Below, one piece after another: positions 17,918-27,135 of a stretch of 64,000 bases of DNA. Made by a program: the position numbers and the translations under genes. The stretch's first letter is position 1. Each line of letters starts with the position of its first letter. Below the pieces are notes generated by a model. The model saw nothing but the letters and a program-made list of their open reading frames with translations. It was not told the DNA's origin and searched no databases. The stretch is from an uncultured Acidimicrobiales bacterium (lineage in GTDB: Bacteria; Actinomycetota; Acidimicrobiia; Acidimicrobiales; SZUA-35), in NCBI GenBank assembly GCA_937922805.1, contig CALAJV010000002.1, positions 62,001 to 126,000 of the forward strand, read 5' to 3'.

Positions 17918-18624
17918 AAACTGTTGTTGTAACCGGAGCGGCAAAAGGGCTCGGGTTGAGCATTTCTAGAGACCTCGTTGGAAACGGCTATTTCGTTGTC
18001 GGCATCGGTCGGAATAGAACCGACGATTTCGATCGGCTCCCCGAGAACCAGAGGAGCTTCCACGCCTATGATCTTCAAGCTCTCGACGGCATCCAAGACC
18101 TAGTTAGGCAGATCTTTACTGATCGAGGTCAAATTTATGGTCTCGTCAACAATGCTGGAATGGGTCTTGACGGTGTGTTGGCTACCCAACACAAAAGCGA
18201 CATTGCCAACATGTTGACACTCAACCTTGAAGCGCCAATCACCCTGGCCAAATACACAGCTCGGTACATGATCCGTCAAAAAGAGGGTCGGATCGTCAAC
18301 ATCACATCAATCATCGCGTCAACCGGTTTCAACGGCCTCGCAGTCTACGCCGCCACAAAGGCTGGACTTGAAGGTTTCACTCGCTCTCTTTCGCGGGAGC
18401 TAGGTCGAGTCAATGTCACCGTGAACGCGGTAGCTCCTGGCTACATGATGACCGAGATGACTGAGAGCCTGGATGGCGAGAAGTTAGCCTCGATCACCCG
18501 CCGGGCTCCTCTTGGCCTAGCGACTACTGAAGACGCAGCCGGAGCGGTGACCTACCTGATGTCTGAACAAGCGCGAAAAACATCGGGTATTGTGCTGACC
18601 GTTGACGGGGGAAGTACTGCCTAA
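17914..18624 (+). CDS. FabG-like short-chain dehydrogenase/ketoreductase
   Basis: A 236-residue classical SDR. It has the nucleotide-binding TGAAKGLGLSIS, NNAGMG, a Ser in NITSIIAST, the catalytic YAATKAGLEGFTRSLSRELG (YxxxK) and the C-terminal SGIVLTVDGGSTA typical of 3-oxoacyl-ACP reductases. NADPH-dependent reduction of a 3-oxoacyl group on the neighbouring carrier protein is the likely role, although no ketosynthase is present here. It is locked between the ligase (ATGA overlap) and the next gene (TAATG overlap). Confidence 0.9.
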   Translation: MKTVVVTGAAKGLGLSISRDLVGNGYFVVGIGRNRTDDFDRLPENQRSFHAYDLQALDGIQDLVRQIFTDRGQIYGLVNNAGMGLDGVLATQHKSDIANMLTLNLEAPITLAKYTARYMIRQKEGRIVNITSIIASTGFNGLAVYAATKAGLEGFTRSLSRELGRVNVTVNAVAPGYMMTEMTESLDGEKLASITRRAPLGLATTEDAAGAVTYLMSEQARKTSGIVLTVDGGSTA

Positions 18625-19424
18625 TGGGGATGGGAAGGCGTTGTTTTGTTCATTCTGATCTCGCAAGAGCCCTGGTCGTAGCAAAGAGGCTCGGGCATCG
18701 AATCCGTCCCAGGGAAATCCCGGACAGTATCGTCGAGTTTGTCGAACAGCGGTTTGACACCGATAGAGAGCTGATTAGCTTTCCGGCGTTCAACTATGAC
18801 TTCGGCCGGACTGGTGTCTTCGACCTCGGCGCTGACGAGGTACAGGTCGGGAGTTTACCTGAGTGGGTTCGAAGACACGGCTCTTTGCAAAGATGCCAAA
18901 CACCATTCTTCTCAACCCTTTCGAACGACCCGGCCCGGTACTCACAAGGCGATGTAATCAATCCTTTCGGATCGACGTCCCATTTTCAGACACTCTACGA
19001 CGACAGCGGCCTCATCGTGTTCTTAGGAACCTCAATCGAGTACATGACGTTCTTGCACTTCGTCGAAGATGTTTCTGGTGGCCCTTTGTACCGCTATGAG
19101 AAGTCGTTTCCTGGAACAGTCATTCCGGTCGATGGGCCACCGCGAACTTGCGAAGTAACGATGCATGTCCGACCTCGAGGGGCCTTCCTCGAATACGACT
19201 TCGAAAAGATCGGGAACGACCTTAGCCAGGCCGGCCTTCTCCACACCGACCCCAACGGAGAGCAGTTGGCGTGGGGAGACGCGAGAACAATGTGTGACTA
19301 CCTCGTCGACCGAATCCACGCAGACCCGCTCTACCTGCTTGCAGTTGAGGCCAAAGAGTTTTTTCACAACGCGACCGACTGCGGTCGGCGACGAGTACTA
19401 ATCGAGGAGTTTGAGGATGAGTGA
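18624..19424 (+). CDS. AAC(3)-family N-acyltransferase-like protein
   Basis: The 266-residue sequence fits the aminoglycoside 3-N-acetyltransferase fold (Antibiotic_NAT). Family landmarks are FPAFNYDFGRTGVFD, VGSLPEWVRR, FGSTSHFQTLYDDSGLIVFLGT and the TFLHFVED segment carrying the conserved His. The usual HPTHS-type motif is replaced by QTPFFST, as in relatives that act on sugars rather than antibiotics. I infer that it transfers an acyl group, perhaps from the operon's carrier protein, to an amino group. Resistance is unlikely to be its main role given the neighbours. The N-terminal 40 residues are truncated compared with typical family members. Confidence 0.78.
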   Translation: MGMGRRCFVHSDLARALVVAKRLGHRIRPREIPDSIVEFVEQRFDTDRELISFPAFNYDFGRTGVFDLGADEVQVGSLPEWVRRHGSLQRCQTPFFSTLSNDPARYSQGDVINPFGSTSHFQTLYDDSGLIVFLGTSIEYMTFLHFVEDVSGGPLYRYEKSFPGTVIPVDGPPRTCEVTMHVRPRGAFLEYDFEKIGNDLSQAGLLHTDPNGEQLAWGDARTMCDYLVDRIHADPLYLLAVEAKEFFHNATDCGRRRVLIEEFEDE

Positions 19425-20715
19425 TTACTACCCAATGATCAAGTGGGCAAAGGACCTCTTCCCACTTTGTCGATCCCTCACCGGGTCTGGGACTCGCGAG
19501 ACCCTCCAGTACTTCAAACGATTGAATCCCGAACTTGAGATTCACTCATTTGACTCGGGACAGCAAGTATTTGATTGGACGATCCCGAAAGAGTGGGAAA
19601 TCAATGATGCCTATATCGAACATGAAAGCGGGCAGCGATTCGCCCAGTTCAGCATTCACAATTTGCACGTCCTGAATTACTCAACGCCAATCGACACCGT
19701 AATGCAATTAGAAGAACTTCTACCTCATATCTATACCCAACCCGATCAGCCGGACTGGATCCCCTATGTAACGAGCTATTACAAAGAACGCTGGGGGTTC
19801 TGTATGGCCCATAGCCAAAAGGAACAACTGCCGGCGGGCAGCTACCGGGTGTTTATCGATTCTCGCCTGTTCGATGGTCAGTTACAGTTGGCCGATGCGG
19901 TCCTGCCCGGGTCATCAAAGAAGGAGCTCTTCTTTTCAAGTCCAATCTGTCATCCGTCAATGGCTAACAACGAGCTATCGGGTCCGGTTCTGCTGAATGG
20001 GTTGATGAAGTATGTGAAAGAACGAGTTGTGGATCAACGATTCAGCTATCGCTTTCTCCTTATTCCAGAAACCATCGGTTCCATCGCCTATTTGTCTCGG
20101 CATACAGACACGCTGAAGAACAACGTCTACGCCGGTTTCAATTTGGCCTGTGTTGGCGACGACAGAGCATACAGCCATATCCAATCTCCTTACGGAAACA
20201 CCGTCGCTGATGCCGCGCTACAGAGTGCCTTGATCGGCAAGGACAACGTTGTCACCTACAGCTACCTCTCCCGTGGTTCGGATGAACGGCAATTCTGCGC
20301 GCCTCACATCGAACTGCCACTGGCCGGATTCTGTCGGTCCAAGTTCGCTGAGTATCCCGAGTACCACACCAGCGCCGACGATTTCGACGTCGTAACCCAA
20401 GAAGGCTTCAACGGCGCTTTCGATGTGATGACGTCGATTATAGATGCGTTTGAGTATGGCCTGTACCCGATAGCCAAGTGTCTGGGGGAACCTCAACTCG
20501 GGAAGCGTGATCTCTACCCGACGGTAAGCCAAAAGGGCAACCACGATTCAGTAAAGACACGTATGGACTATTTGGCGTATGCCAACGGTCGAACCTCGGT
20601 GTTCGATATCGCCAGCATGACCGGGACACCACTCATGGTGGTGAACGAAGAGTCCCGAATTCTGTCCGAGCACGATCTGGTCGAACTACAGAGTGAGCAA
20701 ACCGGTTTGGCTTAG
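19417..20715 (+). CDS. DUF4910 (M28-like) aminopeptidase-type protein
   Basis: The protein matches the DUF4910 family, which has a zinc-aminopeptidase fold. Likely metal ligands and catalytic residues are visible in ICHPSMANNELSG, LIPETIGS, CVGDDRAYS and EYHTSADDFD. The opening LFPLCRSLTGSGTRETL is diagnostic. The frame begins at TTG 19411, but ATG 19417 has GAGGAG seven bases upstream and overlaps the end of the acyltransferase gene, so I chose it. There is no signal peptide. It is the last gene of the operon and may trim or hydrolyse an amide made by the acyltransferase. Its stop overlaps that of the convergent sulfatase. Confidence 0.87.
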   Translation: MSDYYPMIKWAKDLFPLCRSLTGSGTRETLQYFKRLNPELEIHSFDSGQQVFDWTIPKEWEINDAYIEHESGQRFAQFSIHNLHVLNYSTPIDTVMQLEELLPHIYTQPDQPDWIPYVTSYYKERWGFCMAHSQKEQLPAGSYRVFIDSRLFDGQLQLADAVLPGSSKKELFFSSPICHPSMANNELSGPVLLNGLMKYVKERVVDQRFSYRFLLIPETIGSIAYLSRHTDTLKNNVYAGFNLACVGDDRAYSHIQSPYGNTVADAALQSALIGKDNVVTYSYLSRGSDERQFCAPHIELPLAGFCRSKFAEYPEYHTSADDFDVVTQEGFNGAFDVMTSIIDAFEYGLYPIAKCLGEPQLGKRDLYPTVSQKGNHDSVKTRMDYLAYANGRTSVFDIASMTGTPLMVVNEESRILSEHDLVELQSEQTGLA

Positions 20716-22115
20716 CCCCGATCGCTGAGGTCGTACTCGGCCATGTAGTAGGGATGGTCAGGATCATATTCGGTTAGCGGCTGCGGGTCGGAAACGCGGC
20801 CGACCGGCCGGACCTCAGCCCCGGTAACGCCGAGACGGGCATCGCCTAGAGTTGACCGAGCGACTTCGGCCACAGCGTCGAGCTTCAACGCCTCGTCTGG
20901 ATAGTCGGCCAACACATCGTTTCGCTCACTGGGGTCGGTTGACAGATCATAGAGTGCTCTTGTTTCGGCGCCACGCTTGGAGAAATGAAGCTTCCACTGA
21001 CCGGAGCGAACTGCTTCTAAGTCGTTCATCCAATAGTAGTAGAAGGCGTCGTGGGGAGAAGCCACTCCGCCGCACCAAAGCTCTTGAACGTCGCGGCCGT
21101 CGATCACCCGATCGGTCGGAACCGCTGCGCCGCACACGTTGGCCAGGGTGGGGTAGAGGTCCATCGCTGTAATTATTTCGTCGCTTACCCGCCCAGCCGG
21201 TACCCGATCAGGCCATCGGACAATACCGGGTACTCGTTGGCCGCCTTCCCATGTGGTTCCCTTCGTGCCTCGCAACGGATCGTTACTCCCTCCTAACGGT
21301 TCCGATGACCCCCAAGGCGGAGGATTGTCTCCAAGCGAGCCGTTGTCGCTAGTGAAAATCACGATGGTGTTGTCGGCGATTCCTTGAGCCGTTAGTTCGT
21401 CCATAAGAACCGACGTAGCCCAGTCGATCGACTCGACCGCCGCGCCGTAGGGTCCGTTGGTGGACGCCGCCGCGAATCTTTCCGGCACGTAGATTGGGAG
21501 GTGGACATACATGTGAGCCAGGTAAAGGAAAAACGGACGACCGCTACTGCGCCGGATGAACTCAATGGCGTGAGCCACATACCGGTCGGTAAGCGATGCT
21601 TGGTCGGGCTGTTGCTCAACTACTTCACCGTCGACAATCAGCGGTAACGGTGGCAGTTCTGGCATGAACTCCGGACGGTTAGCTTGACGACCCATGTCGT
21701 TGCTGTACGGCAGCCCGAAATAGTGATCGAACCCATGGTTTGTCGGTAGGAAGTCGGGTTGGTCGCCGCAGTGCCATTTACCTACTGCTTGGGTGGCATA
21801 GCCGGCATCGGATAAGACACGAGCCAAACTAATCTCGGACGGCGGTAACCCAATGGCCATACCGGGAAACAACACGGGTAGCCCGTCGAATGAGCCGAAT
21901 CCGATTCGAGGCGGGTAGCAACCGGTTAGCAAAGCGGCTCGGGCCGGGGAACACACCGGTGACGCCGTGTAGAAAGAGGTGAACCGGACTCCTTCGGACG
22001 CGAGTTTGTCCAAGGCTGGCGTTTTGTTGCGGATCGACCCGTAACACCCGAGATCTCCGTAGCCAAGGTCGTCGCAGTTGATTAGTACGATATTCGGTTG
22101 TGTCTCCACGTTCAT
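20712..22115 (-). CDS. Arylsulfatase-type sulfatase
   Basis: A 467-residue cytoplasmic-type sulfatase of the alkaline-phosphatase superfamily. The N-terminal metal site is NIVLINCDDLGYGDLGCYG. The formylglycine motif CSPARAALLTG at about residue 55 has the Cys that is oxidised by the formylglycine-generating enzyme. The second metal site is FTSDNG (about residue 255). It hydrolyses a sulfate ester of unknown identity; sulfated algal polysaccharide or small aryl sulfate are possibilities. No signal peptide is visible. It follows the MFS transporter gene by 26 bases on the same strand, suggesting uptake or export of a related compound. No formylglycine-generating enzyme is in the window. Confidence 0.92.
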   Translation of the reverse strand: MNVETQPNIVLINCDDLGYGDLGCYGSIRNKTPALDKLASEGVRFTSFYTASPVCSPARAALLTGCYPPRIGFGSFDGLPVLFPGMAIGLPPSEISLARVLSDAGYATQAVGKWHCGDQPDFLPTNHGFDHYFGLPYSNDMGRQANRPEFMPELPPLPLIVDGEVVEQQPDQASLTDRYVAHAIEFIRRSSGRPFFLYLAHMYVHLPIYVPERFAAASTNGPYGAAVESIDWATSVLMDELTAQGIADNTIVIFTSDNGSLGDNPPPWGSSEPLGGSNDPLRGTKGTTWEGGQRVPGIVRWPDRVPAGRVSDEIITAMDLYPTLANVCGAAVPTDRVIDGRDVQELWCGGVASPHDAFYYYWMNDLEAVRSGQWKLHFSKRGAETRALYDLSTDPSERNDVLADYPDEALKLDAVAEVARSTLGDARLGVTGAEVRPVGRVSDPQPLTEYDPDHPYYMAEYDLSDRG

Positions 22116-22141
22116 TCCTCCGACACTTAGGAGTCCGTCAC

Positions 22142-23371
22142 TTAGTTGGTTGAACTGGTAGCGGCGTCATCCGCCGTCGCTGGCGGGGCGTTATTAGCCA
22201 TAGTCGTTGCGATGGCGGCTGCGATCGTGAAGACGAAAAATCCGGCAACGAACGGAGTCACGGTGTTGGTGATGGCTCCATCTACCAAAGGCGAAAGTAA
22301 TGAAGCTCCAATGAAGCTCACCCCTCCAATCGTAGACGCCGCAGTGCCAGCAATGTGACCGACCTCATCCAGTGCAGCCGAGGTGATGAGTGGCAGTAAC
22401 GCAGTGTTGATCGAGACCATTATTGTCGTTGCGACAAAGAAAAAGAAAAACGAAGGCTTGCCGTCGAATCGGTACGTGACGCCAAGATTCACCGCCGCCA
22501 CGGCTATGAGCACTACAAACCCAGCGGCGGTCGTCCGTTTTGTTCCAAGCCGGGTAACTATTCGAGAGCTGGCAAAGGTTAGGCCCGCCATGACAATAGA
22601 GGTAGCGGCGAACCAAATAAAGAACTGCGATCCGCGGTCGTAGACTTCATTGTAGAGACGCTCCGATGACGCCAGATATGGCAGGAAGGCTGCGGTTACC
22701 ATCACTAGCGCCACCATGTTGGCGAGCGAACTCCTCGTTCGTAGCACCTCGACGGTCGATCTTCCGATCGATTGGATGTTGAGCGGCGAACGTTTCGTCG
22801 CCTCCAACGTTTCGTCAATTCTGGTCATCCACGCCAAGACGATGCAACCAAAAATTGGACCAATCGCAAACGGGTACCGCCACGAGCCGAACCGTAATAA
22901 CGCTTCACCGATTGCTGGTGCCAGTGTTGGCACGATGAGGAATACGGTTAGAACAACCGACATAGCCCGGGACAGCACGTCTCCTTCAAAGCGGTCGCGT
23001 AGCATCGCCTGGGAGATTACACGGGGCCCAGCTGCACCAAGTCCCCATAGGAACCTTCCAATCAGCAACGTGGTTAAGGACGGCGCAAAGGTCGTGGCGA
23101 ATCCGGCTACCACGTATAGACCGATTCCGATGGCGAAAATTGGCTTCCGACCGTACCGATCCGACAGCGGTCCGTAGATGAACTGCCCGACACCAAGTCC
23201 GGCCATAAACACCGTGATAATCAGAGCAGCGCTAGATGACGTTTCGGCTAGACCGAAGTACTGACGTAGCTCGGAGAACGCTGGGAGCATGGCGTCGATA
23301 GCGATAGCAATCGTTCCTGAAGAGGCCGCCATGACGACAAGGAACTCATTGTGTCTTTCGTTTTTCGCCAT
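22142..23371 (-). CDS. MFS drug-resistance-type transporter (Bcr/CflA-like)
   Basis: A 12-helix major facilitator protein. It starts with AIAIDAMLPAFSELRQYFG, has the loop motif GQFIYGPLSDRYGRKPIF between helices 2 and 3, and GRFLWGLGAAGPRVISQAMLRDRFEG, typical of the Bcr/CflA drug:H+ antiporter group. The frame extends to 23464, but ATG 23371 has GAGG upstream and gives a normal N terminus. It probably exports a small molecule using the proton gradient. It is the first gene of a likely two-gene unit with the sulfatase. Confidence 0.87.
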   Translation of the reverse strand: MAKNERHNEFLVVMAASSGTIAIAIDAMLPAFSELRQYFGLAETSSSAALIITVFMAGLGVGQFIYGPLSDRYGRKPIFAIGIGLYVVAGFATTFAPSLTTLLIGRFLWGLGAAGPRVISQAMLRDRFEGDVLSRAMSVVLTVFLIVPTLAPAIGEALLRFGSWRYPFAIGPIFGCIVLAWMTRIDETLEATKRSPLNIQSIGRSTVEVLRTRSSLANMVALVMVTAAFLPYLASSERLYNEVYDRGSQFFIWFAATSIVMAGLTFASSRIVTRLGTKRTTAAGFVVLIAVAAVNLGVTYRFDGKPSFFFFFVATTIMVSINTALLPLITSAALDEVGHIAGTAASTIGGVSFIGASLLSPLVDGAITNTVTPFVAGFFVFTIAAAIATTMANNAPPATADDAATSSTN

Positions 23372-23491
23372 TAGGCGCCCTCGCTGGTAGACACCCAAAA
23401 TTGGTGTGGTTACTTCAGATTGAAGCTCTGAGATCCTATACCTACTCGTACCACACCGCCTCATTTAGCGATTGACAACTGGTGAGTCGAG

Positions 23492-24427
23492 ATGACCTCT
23501 GCGGGCAATTCCGCTCGACTGAGGATGCCTTATATAGAGATCAAGAGAATCGACGATCGTGTCGATGGACGGACAATGCTTCAGAAAGTCGTGGCGACCG
23601 CAGCCATCATTGTTGCCGCCGCCGTTGTGCGCCTGGTCGTTGCCCGTTTGGTACAACACCCCAAATGGAGCAATGTCAATGCTGGACGCCGCGCCATAGT
23701 TGTGATTCGGAACTTGTCCTTACTCCTGACTGCACTCGGTATCACCCTGGTCTGGTCCGAGCAGCTGCGGGTAGTTGGATTGTCAATGGTGGCATTCGTA
23801 TTGGCTCTAGTGATCGCCGGTCAGGATGTGATCCGTTCGGTATTGGGGTCGTTTGTTCGGGCCACGTCTAGTTCGTTTGCAGTAGGAGACCAGATCGTTG
23901 TCGGAGATCTCCGCGGCTACGTTATTGACAGTTCACTGGTATCCACCACATTGCTTGAGATCGGCTCGGGGCACTTGCGCACCGGACGGACAGTCATGGT
24001 TCCCAATAGTCAGTTCTTAACCCAGCCGGTGATAAACGAAACCGCTGGCCACCGCTTTATCCTCCATTCGTTCCAAGTACCTGTGCCCCAAGACCAGTGG
24101 CAGACCGCCGCCGACGTTTTACAAGCTGCGGCTGAACTACAGACCGGTGTCTACGTTGAACCCGCCCGACGCGAGATGGGCGCTCGGGCCAAGCGCCACT
24201 CGCTCTCAATGCCAATAGTCCGACCGCTGGTGTTGGGCGCGCTAGCAGCAGACAACACGGTCGTTCTGACCGTCAGAGTCCCAACCGAGGCCCAGGACGT
24301 TTGGCGGGTAGAACACGAGATTCACAAGGCTTGGCTTGAAGCGTCGAGCTGCATCGACCCGTCAGTAACCAGGCACCCTCAGAACCGTCGTCGAGATGAT
24401 GCGTACGGTCTACCGCTTCCGCATTAG
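23492..24427 (+). CDS. MscS-family mechanosensitive ion channel
   Basis: The 311-residue membrane protein has about three N-terminal hydrophobic helices (residues 30-50, 72-90 and 95-115). The pore-lining helix VLALVIAGQDVIRSVLGSF is followed by the beta domain FAVGDQIVVGDLRGYVIDSSLVSTTLLE and VMVPNSQFLTQPVINET, which are MscS landmarks. The C-terminal alpha/beta domain is shortened. Such channels release solutes on hypo-osmotic shock; many small members have other or unknown gating cues. The start ATG 23492 is close to the divergent MFS gene and a later start is possible. Confidence 0.87.
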   Translation: MTSAGNSARLRMPYIEIKRIDDRVDGRTMLQKVVATAAIIVAAAVVRLVVARLVQHPKWSNVNAGRRAIVVIRNLSLLLTALGITLVWSEQLRVVGLSMVAFVLALVIAGQDVIRSVLGSFVRATSSSFAVGDQIVVGDLRGYVIDSSLVSTTLLEIGSGHLRTGRTVMVPNSQFLTQPVINETAGHRFILHSFQVPVPQDQWQTAADVLQAAAELQTGVYVEPARREMGARAKRHSLSMPIVRPLVLGALAADNTVVLTVRVPTEAQDVWRVEHEIHKAWLEASSCIDPSVTRHPQNRRRDDAYGLPLPH

Positions 24428-24511
24428 CGACGATATCGGATGCTAGCTACGCAGCTTGAGCGATCGGATTTTACGAGGAGATGCCGACCGAATTGGCCCG
24501 TCAATGGCTAG

Positions 24512-25492
24512 TCAAGCATGTCGGTTGAGATAGCGCTCCGCCAGGCTGTAGGTTGCCTCAGTGAAGGGTATACCGAGGTCGTGAGCCAGCTCGGCGGTCG
24601 GGTGGGATCCAAGCCAAGCGACGAGCAACATTCGGCGCATCATGACCATCGTTGGGATTATCCCAATGTCAGCCGTGGTCAGTGGTGCGACCTGTTGGTA
24701 GCCGTCAATCCATCGCTCGATAGCGTCTTCAACGTCACTACGGTGCTCGATAAATGACAGAGCGGCCGCTAGGTCATACATGTACCAACTGAATCCGCAG
24801 TCATCGAAGTCGATTATGCTCGTCGTCGATTCATGGACGACGAGATTGGCAAGTCGCATGTCGGCGTGAATTAGGCCAAATTTGTCGGGTCCATCACCGT
24901 ATACCGTGAGGTTTTGGCCAATGGCGTCGGCGGTTCGGCTCAATAATCGTATCCCTGGCTCGTCAACACCTTTCCCGTTCTGCCAACGACCCCAATGGGG
25001 CGTCCGACCAAGAATCGTTTCGAAGTTCCAGACCAATCGGTCAAACTGCGGCGGTAGCGTCCACCCTTTTGTGAATTGATGCATCTCGGCCGTGATCGTT
25101 CCAAGCCCTTCAAACTCTTGAACGATTTCGTTTTCGTTCGGTTCGACGCCTTCCACGAATTCGAACATGACGCAGTAACGCCACTGTAACCCACGATCGA
25201 TTCGCACCTCCTCGACCTGGTTTCCATTTCGCGATTCGATAACTGCCGCAGTCTTGATTGTGCCAGAGCGTCGTAGAGATTGGGACCACTGGAGTTCGGA
25301 CTCGATCTGATTCCGGCTGTGATAGCCAGGGCGATGCACTCGCAAAATCATCTTGGCCGACCGGCCTTCGATCAAATAGGTTGCATTTTCCGAAACGGTT
25401 ATGAGCCTTGGAACCGAGCCCGCCGGGGTCTGGTAACAGTTGAGCGCAGCTAGTGCTATTCGGTCGTTGGTTGACGGCTCAGTTTCACTCAT
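24512..25492 (-). CDS. APH/SrkA-like aminoglycoside-phosphotransferase-fold kinase
   Basis: A 326-residue protein of the APH/choline-kinase fold. The ATP-binding Lys lies in AKMILRVHRPGYH, the catalytic loop is LIHADMRLANLVV (HxDxxxxN) and the metal-binding site is IIDFDDCGFSW. These are also the landmarks of RdoA/SrkA stress kinases and homoserine-kinase-II-like proteins. YLIEGRSAKMILRVHRP at the start favours the SrkA-like group. The substrate cannot be read from the sequence. It precedes cobD on the same strand with a 27-base gap but is downstream of it in transcription, so it may be the last gene of the cobalamin operon. Confidence 0.82.
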   Translation of the reverse strand: MSETEPSTNDRIALAALNCYQTPAGSVPRLITVSENATYLIEGRSAKMILRVHRPGYHSRNQIESELQWSQSLRRSGTIKTAAVIESRNGNQVEEVRIDRGLQWRYCVMFEFVEGVEPNENEIVQEFEGLGTITAEMHQFTKGWTLPPQFDRLVWNFETILGRTPHWGRWQNGKGVDEPGIRLLSRTADAIGQNLTVYGDGPDKFGLIHADMRLANLVVHESTTSIIDFDDCGFSWYMYDLAAALSFIEHRSDVEDAIERWIDGYQQVAPLTTADIGIIPTMVMMRRMLLVAWLGSHPTAELAHDLGIPFTEATYSLAERYLNRHA

Positions 25493-25519
25493 GGACTAGC
25501 AATCTTGGGACGAATGAGA

Positions 25520-26458
25520 TCATCCCGCTCGACGAACTTGACTGATAGCCCATCCGGTAACGAGAAGTAGAACAAAGGCGAGCTCGACTCGGTCAGCGAG
25601 TTCGGTCGCCGCTCGTACATCGGCTGGGCTCGGGCGGGGTCCGTCACCTAACGTTGGTCGGTTCTCGAAGTTTTCGCCGTACCGTAGCGGACCACCGAGC
25701 TGACAGCCGAGAGCGGCAGCGAAGGCCGACTCGGCCACCCCAGCGTTAGGTGAAGGGTGAGCGGCAGCGTCTCGCCGAACGATGGTGTAAATCCGGCCTG
25801 CAGCCCTTGGGTTCTGTGCGGCAACTACTGCGGCGAAAATTCGGGCCGGGATGTAGTTGGCGATGTCGTCGAGGCGAGCCGCGGCCCAACCGAAGTTGCG
25901 ATATCTGACGCTTCGATGCCCAATCATGGCATCCATGGTGTTGATCGCTCGGTACGCTCCGGCGCCAGCTGCGCCCCCCACCATCGACCAGAAAATCGGC
26001 GCAACCACAGCGTCGACGCTATTCTCGGCCACCGACTCTATGACCGCCGCGGCAATGGCGGAACTGTCTAGTTCGGTTGGGTCTCGGCCAACCAAAGCTG
26101 GCAACGCGGTCCTGGCCCGGTCAACGTCGCCATCTTCGATAGCTTGACCGATTCGGGCCGCCGTCGAGCGTAGCTGGCGGCCGGACGCAGTGATTGCGAC
26201 TGCTGCTGCGGTCGATCGAATCAGGGCACCGCCGGTTGAACCCAGTCCGACTCCAATCGCAGTATGGGCGACTCCCGGAAGGCGTCGATCAGCCCACAGT
26301 TTCTCCTCGGTCCACTGCATAAATTTCCCAAACCAGGCTACCGGGTGCGCCATATTGGGTGGATCTCCCAAAATTCGGTCAGCCAGAAGTCCAGTCGCAA
26401 CGGCCAAACAGCGTTGTGGAATTGGGCTTGGGGAACGAGCCAACAGCGAACCGATCAT
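25520..26458 (-). CDS. cobD: Adenosylcobinamide-phosphate synthase CobD/CbiB
   Basis: The integral membrane enzyme joins adenosylcobyric acid and aminopropanol (or its phosphate) to give adenosylcobinamide (phosphate). Family motifs include LLADRILGDPPNMAHPVAWFGKFM, ALVGRDPTELDSSAIAAAVIESVAENSVDAVVAP split over residues 110-150, YRAINTMDAMIGHR and the C-terminal PSPNAGVAESAFAAALGCQLGG. The frame is open to 26569, but ATG 26458 overlaps the cbiZ stop as ATGA and begins just before the first conserved helix, so I chose it. It is the fourth gene of the riboswitch-controlled operon. Confidence 0.93.
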   Translation of the reverse strand: MIGSLLARSPSPIPQRCLAVATGLLADRILGDPPNMAHPVAWFGKFMQWTEEKLWADRRLPGVAHTAIGVGLGSTGGALIRSTAAAVAITASGRQLRSTAARIGQAIEDGDVDRARTALPALVGRDPTELDSSAIAAAVIESVAENSVDAVVAPIFWSMVGGAAGAGAYRAINTMDAMIGHRSVRYRNFGWAAARLDDIANYIPARIFAAVVAAQNPRAAGRIYTIVRRDAAAHPSPNAGVAESAFAAALGCQLGGPLRYGENFENRPTLGDGPRPSPADVRAATELADRVELAFVLLLVTGWAISQVRRAG

Positions 26459-27135
26459 GGTCGATCTCCAATGCCTCGCCTGACAGCTTCGTGGGCGGCT
26501 TGAGCAATTCGTGCTCCCCATTTCGAACGAGTTCCGGCGAACCGTTCTGTCGCTACGCCAGTCGGCCACACGAGTACCACGGCATCGCTTGCTGTCCCCG
26601 TGCCGGGGATTCCACGATCGTAGAGGGCTTGCGTTTTCGCTTCGGTCATAGTGATGACGGCGTTCACGGCCGCCGCTACCTCAAGTCCGATCGGGAGCTG
26701 AACTACCAAGTTGATAGTGCCAGGGAAGTGTGGCGATTGAGTAATTTGATCGGTGCTCGGATCGGATGTCTCTGGTGGCCATGGGGTGTAGCCCCCGCTC
26801 GGATCAGCGGCCCACGTTGGCTTGGCTACTCCAACCGTGGCGTGGGCAAGAACGCCATCGCACGACGCTTGCTTGTACCGGGCAACATCTGCTGCTGTGA
26901 ACAAGGCTTGACCAACGCCGTCCAGGGCGAATTCAATCGCTACCTGGTTGGCGTGATTTTCTAGATCAGTTCGGGCGTAGTCCGGAACTACGCCAATATT
27001 GAGCAGCCAACTCGCTTGGTTCAAGCCACCGCCGACCGAGGCAGATGACAACGTCGACATCGGAGTTGGCCATTGCCAAACCAGCACGCCGTTGTGGGAA
27101 CCTCCGGCAGAGTGGAGGGTCGGTTCGCTTACCAC
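26455..27135 (-). CDS. cbiZ: Adenosylcobinamide amidohydrolase CbiZ
   Basis: CbiZ cleaves the aminopropanol arm of adenosylcobinamide (or pseudocobalamin-type corrinoids) to adenosylcobyric acid, allowing salvage and remodelling of foreign corrinoids. Visible motifs are SASVGGGLNQASWLLNIGV, TAADVARYKQASCDGV, ATVGVAKP and GTGTASDAVVLVWP. The frame extends to 27213, which would overlap cobQ by 85 bases; GTG 27135 overlaps cobQ by only 7 and directly precedes the conserved part, so I chose it. Its position between cobQ and cobD fits a loop in which cobyric acid made by CbiZ is re-used by CobD. Confidence 0.88.
   Translation of the reverse strand: MVSEPTLHSAGGSHNGVLVWQWPTPMSTLSSASVGGGLNQASWLLNIGVVPDYARTDLENHANQVAIEFALDGVGQALFTAADVARYKQASCDGVLAHATVGVAKPTWAADPSGGYTPWPPETSDPSTDQITQSPHFPGTINLVVQLPIGLEVAAAVNAVITMTEAKTQALYDRGIPGTGTASDAVVLVWPTGVATERFAGTRSKWGARIAQAAHEAVRRGIGDRP

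Noticed and set aside
18624..19424. Antibiotic resistance gene for aminoglycosides
   Set aside because: Fold similarity to AAC(3) is clear, but the HPTHS-type motif is changed and the gene is locked in an acyl-carrier operon, so a biosynthetic role is more likely.
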